From contig JAEERB010000032.1 in NCBI GenBank assembly GCA_016285615.1, forward strand, positions 1 through 19,782: a stretch of 19,782 bases of DNA. Reading direction: 5' to 3'. Under the pieces are notes generated by a model. The model did no database searches. It was not told the DNA's origin and saw only the letters and a program-made list of their open reading frames with translations. The DNA comes from Bacteroidales bacterium (GTDB lineage: Bacteria > Bacteroidota > Bacteroidia > Bacteroidales > WCHB1-69). Below are positions 6,490-13,694 of the stretch, one piece after another (within the stretch, counting starts at the first letter, position 1; each line of letters opens with the position of its first letter). Position numbers and translations under genes: made by a program.

Positions 6490-7467
6490 CTACTCTTTTT
6501 CATCATAAATAACCGCCAGAACTGTAGTGCCCACGGCTGCTAACGATTCCTTACGAATGTGCGAGATATTGTCCTGCGTCGTATGCCAAACATAGCCGAA
6601 ACCTGTGCCCGTCTTGTTATCCTGATGGATAATGTCGATCATTCTAATGCCAGTATTTCTAATAACATAGTAATGGTCGTCGGTGATAGGATTGGCGCCA
6701 TTATTGATAAAGTAGTCGCCATAGCCGAGGCGATAAGCCGTACCCCACACTTTGGAAACGATATTATGCGCATAATACGACGAAAAGCCTTCGTGATAGA
6801 AGGTCGGATTCTCGCCACCCACCATATCTAACAGGATGCCGAAGTCGGCATGATAATCGGGACGATGCAGATGGTTGGTCCAGTACTGCGCACCCAAGCA
6901 CCACCAGTCGCCGGGGATATTTTCCGACGAGGGCGTGCCGTAGTCCTCCATGTCGAAAAAAATGATATCCACACCGATGGCGGGGTTCTTTTGCTGCAGT
7001 TGGCGAGCCACTTCGAGCAGAACGCCCACACCACTGGCACCGTCGTTGGCGCCATCAATCGGCTGAGTACGTTTGGCGGGGTCCGGGTCATGGTCGGCCA
7101 TGGGACGCGAATCCCAATGGGCACCCAGCAGCACTCGCTTGTTCTTCTCTGGTGCGAAGGAGCCTATGATGTTCTGTGCTGACCACTTTTTGCCATCGTA
7201 AGTGGTGGTTGTGAAAGGCTGCACAATCACGGTGTCACAAAAGGCAGCCAGCTGCTCTTTCAGGTAAGTGGCACAAGAGCTGTGCGCCTCACTACCAGGC
7301 GTACGCGGACCGAAGTCAGTCTGGGCTTTCACAAAGGCAAAGGCTGAATCGGCATCAAAAGCGGGCTTTTCAATGGCAGGCGTCGTTTCGGGATCCTTGT
7401 TTTTTGATTTGTCGCATGACACCAACAGACACGCTACCACAAGCAGCCATATATACTTGATTCTCAT
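6490..7467 (-). CDS. Glutaminyl-peptide cyclotransferase lipoprotein (M28-fold, animal type)
   Basis: This is a 325-residue zinc enzyme of the M28 fold. It is predicted to convert N-terminal Gln of exported proteins to pyroglutamate on the periplasmic side. The N-terminus is a lipoprotein signal with lipobox LVSC (Cys18). Metal and catalytic segments are in order: LGAHWDSRP (His117, Asp119), DGANDGASG (Asp142, zinc ligand by analogy with human QC), FFDMEDYG (Glu174 catalytic, Asp175 zinc), and VWHTTQDN (His295, zinc). WWCLGAQYW near 188-196 is characteristic of the Bacteroidetes cyclases, such as those of Porphyromonas and Tannerella. An M28 aminopeptidase is the alternative, but the single-zinc pattern and these blocks favour the cyclase. 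It follows pyrE by 21 bases and is likely cotranscribed with it. Confidence 0.85.
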   Translation of the reverse strand: MRIKYIWLLVVACLLVSCDKSKNKDPETTPAIEKPAFDADSAFAFVKAQTDFGPRTPGSEAHSSCATYLKEQLAAFCDTVIVQPFTTTTYDGKKWSAQNIIGSFAPEKNKRVLLGAHWDSRPMADHDPDPAKRTQPIDGANDGASGVGVLLEVARQLQQKNPAIGVDIIFFDMEDYGTPSSENIPGDWWCLGAQYWTNHLHRPDYHADFGILLDMVGGENPTFYHEGFSSYYAHNIVSKVWGTAYRLGYGDYFINNGANPITDDHYYVIRNTGIRMIDIIHQDNKTGTGFGYVWHTTQDNISHIRKESLAAVGTTVLAVIYDEKE

Positions 7468-7488
7468 TATATTCAGTTTAAAAGAAAA

Positions 7489-8055
7489 TTATTTGATGGC
7501 ACGGCTACCGGGCTTCACATAGGGTTTTCCCTCTTTGCAAAGCGGACAATCGGCGGCTTCCCAGCTTTCGATGTTCAACTTGACGGCACCGAAAACAGGA
7601 TACGGCAGCGGCTGTGCACTGCGGTCGGCGATGCAGGCGATGCCAACAACTTCAGCGCCATACGATTTCAGCACTTCGATAGTCTCGAGCGACGACTTGC
7701 CAGTAGTCACCACATCTTCGGTAATCAGCAGTTTTTGACCAGGTTTCACCTCAAAACCGCGACGCAGTGTCATCACGCCGTCAACTCTCTCGGTGAAGAT
7801 GGCAGGAACACCCAGTTGGCGACCCAGTTCGTAGGCCACGATAATGCCGCCCATAGCCGGTCCAACAACCATATCAATCTTCATACCTTTCAGTTTCTCG
7901 GCCACTACTGCCAGCACTTTCTCTGCACGATCGGGATATTGCAACAATTTGGCACACTGGCAATAACGGTTACTATGACGTCCTGATGAAAGGAGAAAAT
8001 GCCCTTCCAATAAAGCTTCCGAAGCTTTCAACTGTTCTAAAACCATGTTGTTCAT
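7489..8055 (-). CDS. pyrE: Orotate phosphoribosyltransferase, short Thermus/archaeal-like type
   Basis: This enzyme makes orotidine 5'-phosphate from orotate and PRPP in pyrimidine biosynthesis, in the cytoplasm. The PRPP loop is clear: [14 protein letters not shown] at residues 109-122, with the acidic pair Glu113-Asp114. [20 protein letters not shown] (63-82) and [15 protein letters not shown] (87-101) are also typical of the family. At 188 residues, with [21 protein letters not shown] near the start and a CPLC pair (170-173) near the end, it resembles the TIGR01367 (Thermus-type) form. The roughly 210-residue form familiar from Bacteroides looks different. ATG at 8055 fits the promoter element 28 bases upstream. 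Met4 is an alternative start. It leads a probable two-gene operon with the cyclase. Confidence 0.9.
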   Translation of the reverse strand: MNNMVLEQLKASEALLEGHFLLSSGRHSNRYCQCAKLLQYPDRAEKVLAVVAEKLKGMKIDMVVGPAMGGIIVAYELGRQLGVPAIFTERVDGVMTLRRGFEVKPGQKLLITEDVVTTGKSSLETIEVLKSYGAEVVGIACIADRSAQPLPYPVFGAVKLNIESWEAADCPLCKEGKPYVKPGSRAIK

Positions 8056-8082
8056 TTTATTGTGTTTTTATAAATTTCTGCG

Positions 8083-8090
8083 CAAACATA
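8083..8090 (-). promoter_or_regulatory. -7 promoter element (TATGTTTG) for pyrE
   Basis: The minus strand reads TATGTTTG, a full match to TAnnTTTG, 28-35 bases before the pyrE ATG. A T-rich run containing TTTG lies at about 8115-8118, a little farther than the usual -33 spacing. The element shares the 147-base divergent gap with the rightward promoter at 8174-8181. Confidence 0.5.
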
Positions 8091-8173
8091 CGGAAAAAAG
8101 AAACACCATTTTGCCAAAAAAGATGGCGTTTAATAATTATTCGCCCACATCCTCATCGTCTGTGATTTTTTGT

Positions 8174-8181
8174 TATTTTTG
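8174..8181 (+). promoter_or_regulatory. -7 promoter element (TATTTTTG) for the 8203-13623 gene cluster
   Basis: TATTTTTG matches TAnnTTTG and lies 21 bases before the ATG at 8203, giving a very short leader. No good -33 element is seen. It is the only clear promoter ahead of the five plus-strand genes that run to 13623. Confidence 0.5.
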
Positions 8182-8202
8182 CAGTTTAAATACAAGTAGA
8201 AG

Positions 8203-9072
8203 ATGCGTATTGCGAGAACATTTTCCTTCATTTTGATGCTTGTGCTGCTATCATGCTCCCAGCAGGCCTGCCGACGCCAGAAAATGCAGGAAATCGTGAT
8301 TACGCCCGACATTGAGAAAACACATCTTCAACGCAATCACATCTTTGGGCAAGTAAAAGAGATAAAGCAGACGGTCTATGCCTATGCCCCTACCGACACT
8401 TTGAAAGAAAACGGTCAGATGGTGTCGCAATCCATTCAGCGATACAGCGCCGACGGCTATCTCACCTCTGTCATTACCTTATCTGAAAAGGGCGACACGC
8501 TGACGGTGCGCCAGGTTACTTACGACGGCAATGCTCGCGAGTTGAAATGGGAAGAACGCGACCAGCACGGCAAGCTGCTTGAGTCGTGTCTTTACGAATA
8601 CGATATCAACCATTTCAAAGTTGGCGAGAAACACTATCGGAACGACACTCTCCTATTGCACATCTCCTACAAGACTGACGGCAAAGGCAATGCTATCGAG
8701 ATCAACCAGCAATTCGACAGTTACAGTCTGCGCAACACCGTACAATATGACGAGCACGGCCTCGTGACGCGCATTGACGAGTATGAACCGAACGGCAAGC
8801 CCTTCAAATACATCACGATAGAATACGACAACTACGGCGATGAAGTGAACCGACGCGTATTCAAGAGCGGTGGCGATCTGATAGAATACACTTTCAAAGA
8901 GTATGACAATGAAGGACGCCTACTGAAGAAAATATTTGAAGACCGACGCCATGACATGCAGGAGGTTTATATTTACAGCCAGCACGATGATCACGGCAAC
9001 TGGACTTGCGAAGAGATTACCAAATTGGGCAATATTGCCTTCCAACGAATTCGAGAAATCATTTATTATTAA
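8203..9072 (+). CDS. Lipoprotein with YD-repeat-like sequence, function unknown
   Basis: This 289-residue protein has a lipoprotein signal, with lipobox LLSC making Cys18 the lipidated residue. The mature part carries degenerate repeats of the YD/RHS type about every 20-30 residues, built on Y-D/E-x-x-G followed by a charged beta-strand. Examples are RYSADGYL, QYDEHGLVTRIDEYEPNGKP, EYDNYGDEVNRRVF and EYDNEGRLLKKIFED, ending in HDDHGNW. Such a layout suggests an elongated beta-rich protein on the envelope. No toxin domain, core protease motif or other enzyme signature is visible, so I do not call it an RHS toxin. It is the first gene of a plus-strand cluster, 42 bases ahead of the DUF5606 gene. 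Confidence 0.75.
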   Translation: MRIARTFSFILMLVLLSCSQQACRRQKMQEIVITPDIEKTHLQRNHIFGQVKEIKQTVYAYAPTDTLKENGQMVSQSIQRYSADGYLTSVITLSEKGDTLTVRQVTYDGNARELKWEERDQHGKLLESCLYEYDINHFKVGEKHYRNDTLLLHISYKTDGKGNAIEINQQFDSYSLRNTVQYDEHGLVTRIDEYEPNGKPFKYITIEYDNYGDEVNRRVFKSGGDLIEYTFKEYDNEGRLLKKIFEDRRHDMQEVYIYSQHDDHGNWTCEEITKLGNIAFQRIREIIYY

Positions 9073-9114
9073 ACACATAACCATTTAACCAATAACCAAT
9101 TAAAGCAAAAGAAA

Positions 9115-9531
9115 ATGGACTTAAGCAAAATTTTATCTATCACCGGCAAAAGCGGACTTTACAAACTGATCTCCCAAAACAAAACCAGTTTTATTGTTGA
9201 ATCGCTCAACGACGGCAAAAGAATCCCCGCTTTCTCGCACGATGGTGTTTCCACGCTGGACAACATCTCTATTTTCACAGAAGACAATGATATTCCATTG
9301 GTTAAGGTTCTTCAAGCCATCTACACCAAGGAAAACGGCGCTGCCCTTCCTGAAAAAATGGACAACGAACAGATGAAGAAATACTTTGCCGAGATATTGC
9401 CCGACTACGACCGTGAGAGAGTCTATGTTTCCAATATGAAGAAAGTCTTCAGTTGGTATAATATCCTGATAGAGCACAAGTTAATTGATGTAGAAAACGC
9501 TTCCGAAGAGAAAAAGGAAGATAAAGAATAG
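9115..9531 (+). CDS. DUF5606-family conserved Bacteroidetes protein
   Basis: This 138-residue soluble protein has no signal peptide. The opening MDLSKILSITGKSGLYKLIS, then SFIVESLNDGKRIPAF and a segment of ISIFTED followed by PLVKVLQAIY, match the pattern I know for DUF5606, a family widespread in Bacteroidetes and without a known function. The C-terminus is a charged tail rich in Glu and Lys. The stop is only 6 bases before the next gene, so the two are almost certainly cotranscribed and probably translationally linked. The N-terminal half reads as a small beta-barrel-like module, but that is a guess. Confidence 0.8.
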   Translation: MDLSKILSITGKSGLYKLISQNKTSFIVESLNDGKRIPAFSHDGVSTLDNISIFTEDNDIPLVKVLQAIYTKENGAALPEKMDNEQMKKYFAEILPDYDRERVYVSNMKKVFSWYNILIEHKLIDVENASEEKKEDKE

Positions 9532-9537
9532 CACCTG

Positions 9538-11031
9538 ATGAAACAATATCCGCAGGACAGCCGGAGATGGTGGCTGGTGACGCTGACCATATTGGGTATT
9601 CTGATTATGGGTATCGGCATTATCCTCTACCACAATTTCTTCCGGCAGAACAACGCCAAATTGATTGAGACGGTCCCAGAAGACGCCGCTTTTGTTTTTG
9701 AGATTAACAACAATCCCAACTTCGTCAAGTCGGCACTGGCCACCAAGAAGTATTTGGACGAACTGTTTTCTTTTGATGCCTTCCCTGGCTTCCAGTCATT
9801 TGTGGACAAAAGCCAACTTGAGTCGAACCTGAGCGCCATTATCTCAGGCCATCTCAAAAACGAGCGCATGGTGCTGCTTTTCTCCACCCGTATGGACGAG
9901 CGTATCTTCAAAGAATTGCTGAAGACACTCAAGATCGACCCGCGCAATTACGTTTCGTTTGAGAACACGCAAATCTACAGCTACGGCACTCATTATAAGA
10001 AATTTAACTTCGTTCTACATAACAACATCTTTGCAGCATCGGAAGATGTGGATCTACTGAAACAGTCTATCGCCAAACTACGCCATCCACACAACCTTCT
10101 CTCCGACAAGCAATTCAAACAGTTGTACTCCATTACGGAAAAGAACACCAAGCAAGACTGGCTGATTATCAACCACGAGCGCTATGCCGATCCAATGGCG
10201 AACATGATTGCCGAAGATTATCGCGATGAATTCCTCAAAATCAAGAACATAGCCAAATGGTCTGCATTTCAAATACGCATCTCCGACAATGAAATCCATC
10301 TTGACGGCTACACACTGGCCACCGAGCCTTTCCTTACCAAGCTCACCGACCAGCCTACAGACGATGAGATGCCCACCGACATCTTGCCGTTCAACGCCAA
10401 CTTTTACTACAGCATGCACACGCCAGAGCCGGATGTTTTCAGAAAGCAAATGGCCAGTCTATTTCCTACTGAGAATGCTTCGCTCGCTTCCTGGGACAAA
10501 GTGCAGCCGACTTCGTCGTTCTTGTTCTCCATCTCTAAAGACACCCTCACCTACTACTACTTTGCTGTTCCTGCCGACACTAACATCATCAAGAGCGAGC
10601 AGCTATTAGCGGAAGACCAGACTCCCGACTCGATTGTCCATTTCAAGCATTTTGACCTCTGCAAAGCGGGATTGGCTCCTATTACCACACCGTTATCGAC
10701 ATTTCACCAGCATGCTGACATGACATATTTCACTGAATATCACGGCTATTACATCTTTGCCAATAGCATTACAGCGCTCAAATCGTATGTCAGTGCCATC
10801 CTCGCCAACACTATTTTGAACAATCCGTACTACAAGGTTTCCAAAAACAACATGCCCACGGACAACAACATAGAGTTCTTCTTCTTTAACAATCAGGATA
10901 ACAACAAGATATCACCATTTATGGACAAATCGCACAAACGCAGCGCGCTGACCGAGGCCAAGGTCTTCACCTATTCGGTATCAGCACCTGTCGGTGATTT
11001 ATCCACCACCAATATCTTCATCAAATTCTAA
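9538..11031 (+). CDS. Membrane-anchored protein of unknown function
   Basis: This 497-residue protein has one N-terminal membrane segment (about residues 11-32, after the basic stretch SRRWW) and a large periplasmic part. I recognise no catalytic motif. After the anchor comes AKLIETVPEDAAFVFEINNN, reminiscent of DUF3352-like Bacteroidetes proteins whose repeats start with a statement of this kind, but this is a weak resemblance. Aromatic-rich strand segments suggest an alpha/beta domain of unknown fold, perhaps duplicated, with halves starting near 40 and 270. It sits between the DUF5606 gene and fabG, with 6- and 11-base gaps, inside one operon with an MsbA-type exporter. That context suggests an envelope role, but this is inference only. 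Confidence 0.7.
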   Translation: MKQYPQDSRRWWLVTLTILGILIMGIGIILYHNFFRQNNAKLIETVPEDAAFVFEINNNPNFVKSALATKKYLDELFSFDAFPGFQSFVDKSQLESNLSAIISGHLKNERMVLLFSTRMDERIFKELLKTLKIDPRNYVSFENTQIYSYGTHYKKFNFVLHNNIFAASEDVDLLKQSIAKLRHPHNLLSDKQFKQLYSITEKNTKQDWLIINHERYADPMANMIAEDYRDEFLKIKNIAKWSAFQIRISDNEIHLDGYTLATEPFLTKLTDQPTDDEMPTDILPFNANFYYSMHTPEPDVFRKQMASLFPTENASLASWDKVQPTSSFLFSISKDTLTYYYFAVPADTNIIKSEQLLAEDQTPDSIVHFKHFDLCKAGLAPITTPLSTFHQHADMTYFTEYHGYYIFANSITALKSYVSAILANTILNNPYYKVSKNNMPTDNNIEFFFFNNQDNNKISPFMDKSHKRSALTEAKVFTYSVSAPVGDLSTTNIFIKF

Positions 11032-11042
11032 GATACAAGCCA

Positions 11043-11786
11043 ATGAACACCAACCTATTAGCTGGAAAAACTGCGCTTATCACCGGTGCCACGAAAGGTA
11101 TCGGCAGAGAGATTGCCATGACTTTTGCCGAACAGGGCGCCAATGTCGCTATAACGGCTCGTCACGAGCCCACTGACAATCTGTTGGCCGAGCTGGAGCA
11201 ATGGGGCGGAAAAGCACGCTTTTACCTTTCCGACGCATCCTCCTTTGAGACTTCGGAAGCAACTGTCAAGAAAGTGATTGAGGATTTCCAACGAATAGAT
11301 ATTCTGGTCAATAACGCCGGTATCACCCGCGACACACTGTTGATGCGCATGAAAGAAGAGGACTGGGATGCCGTCATCAACATCAACCTCAAGTCGGTGT
11401 TCAATTTCACCAAAGCCGTGCAAACTTATATGCTGAAGCAACGCGCCGGCTCTATCATCAACCTAAGTTCCATTGTGGGGATTTCGGGCAATGCCGGCCA
11501 GGCCAACTATGCCGCCTCCAAAGCGGGCATCATCGGTTTTACCAAGTCAGTGGCGCAAGAAATCGGCAGTAGAAGCATCCGTTGCAATGCCATTGCACCG
11601 GGTTTCATTGATACGGAGATGACACAAGCCATCCCTGACGACATCAAAGAGGCCTACCTGAAGAAAATCGCACTGCGACGGATAGGACAACCTCGCGACG
11701 TGGCCAATGCAGCCCTGTTCCTCGCTTCCGACCTGTCGGCCTACGTAACGGGGCAGGTACTTGTTTGCGACGGCGGCATGAATTAA
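11043..11786 (+). CDS. fabG: 3-oxoacyl-[acyl-carrier-protein] reductase
   Basis: This NADPH-dependent short-chain dehydrogenase reduces 3-ketoacyl-ACP in fatty-acid elongation, in the cytoplasm. The 247-residue length is standard for FabG. The dinucleotide-binding motif TGATKGIG lies at residues 14-21. NNAG at 90-93 and the active-site Asn115 follow, and the catalytic triad is Ser143, Tyr156 and Lys160 in NLSSIVG and YAASK. APGFIDTEMT near residue 190 and the terminal VTGQVLVCDGGMN are also FabG-typical. It lies in a tight operon between an anchored protein of unknown function and an MsbA-type exporter. Another SDR with a different substrate cannot be fully excluded, but the C-terminal blocks fit FabG well. 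Confidence 0.9.
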   Translation: MNTNLLAGKTALITGATKGIGREIAMTFAEQGANVAITARHEPTDNLLAELEQWGGKARFYLSDASSFETSEATVKKVIEDFQRIDILVNNAGITRDTLLMRMKEEDWDAVININLKSVFNFTKAVQTYMLKQRAGSIINLSSIVGISGNAGQANYAASKAGIIGFTKSVAQEIGSRSIRCNAIAPGFIDTEMTQAIPDDIKEAYLKKIALRRIGQPRDVANAALFLASDLSAYVTGQVLVCDGGMN

Positions 11787-11805
11787 CCAACTGAGTGTCA
11801 GAATT

Positions 11806-13623
11806 ATGAATTTGTTGAAACGCCTGCTCAAATATCTCTCCCCTTTCGGGAAAAATATTGCAGCCATTGTCGTTGCCAACATCCTCTATGCCTTCTTCTC
11901 GCTCTTCTCGTTCACCATGATTGCACCGTTCTTATCGGTGCTTTTCGGCCATGCCGAGCAGATGGCGGCCAAACCCGATTTCGCTTTCACCTTAGACGCA
12001 ATCATTGGCACCTTCAACTACTACATGGGTGAAATCATCGCCCACAGCGGCAAGGTCTATGCACTGCTCTATGTTGCTGTCAGCATGGTCATCCTCTCGC
12101 TCTTGTCGAATTTCTTCCGCTACATGGCCATGTACGCCCTCGCCCCTGTACGCGCAGGCTTCCTCAAAAATTTGCGCAAAGACATTTACCATCAGATTAT
12201 TGTCCTGCCTCTATCGTTCTATTCGCAAGAACGGCGCGGCGACATTCTCAACCGCATGGGCTCGGATGTACAAGAAGTGGAATGGTCGATTATTTCCACC
12301 CTGCAATCGCTCTGCCGCGACCCGTTTCTCATCATCCTCTACATGATTGCCCTGTTCAAAATCAGCGCCCCTCTCACACTGGTCAGTTTGCTGATTCTGC
12401 CGCTGGTGGGATACCTTATTGCCATCATCGGCAAAAGTATCAAGCGCAATTCTGTAAATGCACAAGAGATTCTAGGACACATGAGTTCCATTTTTGAAGA
12501 GAGTATTGGCGGACTGAAGATTATCAAGGGCTATAACGCCATCGACCTGGCTGACGAACAGTTCAAAGCCGAAGACGAAAAGTTCTACAAGTTACATCGT
12601 AAGATATTCCGCATCACCGAGTTAGGCTCTCCTCTCATCGAAATCTTATGTATCGTTGCACTAACCGTGATTCTCTTTATTGGCAGTCGCATGGTGCTCA
12701 ATTCCGGTGGCAACATCCCAGCCGAAATCTTCATGATGTTTATCCTCATTTTCTCGCGCCTCATCCAGCCGGCCAAGACCTTGGTATCCTCTATTTACAC
12801 CGTCCAAAAAGGCATGGCCTCGGCACAACGCATATATCAGATTCTGGATGGCGACGAGGTCATTGAAGAAGTGGCTGATCCCATACGCATCAACAAATTA
12901 GAAAAAGAGATTGAATATCGCCATGTCTCTTTTGCCTATAAGGAAAACGAAGAGGTGCTTCATGATATCAACTTCACGCTGCACAAAGGCGAATTCATCG
13001 CGCTGGTGGGCGCATCTGGCAGTGGCAAGTCCACCATTGTAGATTTGCTGCCACGTTTCTACGACATCCAGCAAGGCGAGATTTTGGTGGACGGCATTGA
13101 TAGCAGACAATTAAAAATCAGCGATTTGCGCGGACTTTTCGGCATCGTTAACCAAGATGTCACCCTCTTCAACGATACCATTCACAACAACATTGCCTTC
13201 GGCATGGAGAATGTGACCCGCGAAATGGTGGAACAGGCCGCCAAAGTAGCGCATGCCCACGACTTTATTATGGAGATGGAAAATGGCTACGACACCATTG
13301 TCGGCGACCGTGGCATGAAACTTTCGGGCGGTCAGCGGCAACGGCTCAGCATTGCCCGCGCCGTGCTAAAAAATCCCGAAGTACTCATCCTCGACGAGGC
13401 CACCTCCGCCCTCGACACCGAGTCGGAACACATTGTGCAAACCGCCTTGCAAGAACTGATGCACAACCGCACCGCTATTGTCATCGCTCACCGACTGTCA
13501 ACCATCCGCAAGGCCAACCTTATTCTTTTCATTGAAAACGGTCGCATCGTGGAACGCGGCACACACGAAGAGCTGATGGAAGCACACGGAGCGTACTACA
13601 GGTTCTGCGCGGTACAACAATAA
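11806..13623 (+). CDS. MsbA-type ABC transporter, fused permease and ATPase
   Basis: This 605-residue half-transporter is predicted to dimerise in the inner membrane and export lipid or other hydrophobic substrate. The N-terminal ABC exporter membrane domain spans residues of about 15-330 with six helices. It includes the coupling segment LPLSFYSQERRGDILNRM, which is typical of MsbA and multidrug-type proteins. The ATPase domain is complete: Walker A GASGSGKST (402-410, Lys408), Q-loop Gln450, signature LSGGQ (506-510), Walker B VLILDE (526-531, Glu531 as base) and switch His562. Proximity to fabG and location opposite an lpxL-type gene favour a lipid A flippase role, but MsbA-like sequences are many in Bacteroidetes and substrate cannot be read. 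It ends 43 bases before the hairpin at 13667. Confidence 0.85.
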   Translation: MNLLKRLLKYLSPFGKNIAAIVVANILYAFFSLFSFTMIAPFLSVLFGHAEQMAAKPDFAFTLDAIIGTFNYYMGEIIAHSGKVYALLYVAVSMVILSLLSNFFRYMAMYALAPVRAGFLKNLRKDIYHQIIVLPLSFYSQERRGDILNRMGSDVQEVEWSIISTLQSLCRDPFLIILYMIALFKISAPLTLVSLLILPLVGYLIAIIGKSIKRNSVNAQEILGHMSSIFEESIGGLKIIKGYNAIDLADEQFKAEDEKFYKLHRKIFRITELGSPLIEILCIVALTVILFIGSRMVLNSGGNIPAEIFMMFILIFSRLIQPAKTLVSSIYTVQKGMASAQRIYQILDGDEVIEEVADPIRINKLEKEIEYRHVSFAYKENEEVLHDINFTLHKGEFIALVGASGSGKSTIVDLLPRFYDIQQGEILVDGIDSRQLKISDLRGLFGIVNQDVTLFNDTIHNNIAFGMENVTREMVEQAAKVAHAHDFIMEMENGYDTIVGDRGMKLSGGQRQRLSIARAVLKNPEVLILDEATSALDTESEHIVQTALQELMHNRTAIVIAHRLSTIRKANLILFIENGRIVERGTHEELMEAHGAYYRFCAVQQ

Positions 13624-13666
13624 AAAAGAACAAAGTTCAAAGAACAGATTTAGAATTCAAAAAAAA

Positions 13667-13686
13667 AGACGCGGCATGCCGCGTCT
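13667..13686 (-). terminator. 20-bp perfect palindrome, terminator of gldG
   Basis: AGACGCGGCA (13667-13676) is followed directly by its reverse complement (13677-13686), between the convergent exporter and gldG genes. Read on the minus strand it is followed by a run of about eight T, which makes a strong intrinsic terminator for gldFG. On the plus strand no U-tract follows. Its outer arms match those of the palindrome at 5166-5195. Confidence 0.8.
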
Positions 13687-13694
13687 AATAATGC

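Noticed and set aside
13628..13645. Alternating GAAC-AAA-GTTC-AAA-GAAC after the exporter gene
   Set aside because: Stems are only four bases long and likely chance in an AT-rich spacer. I see no second copy.
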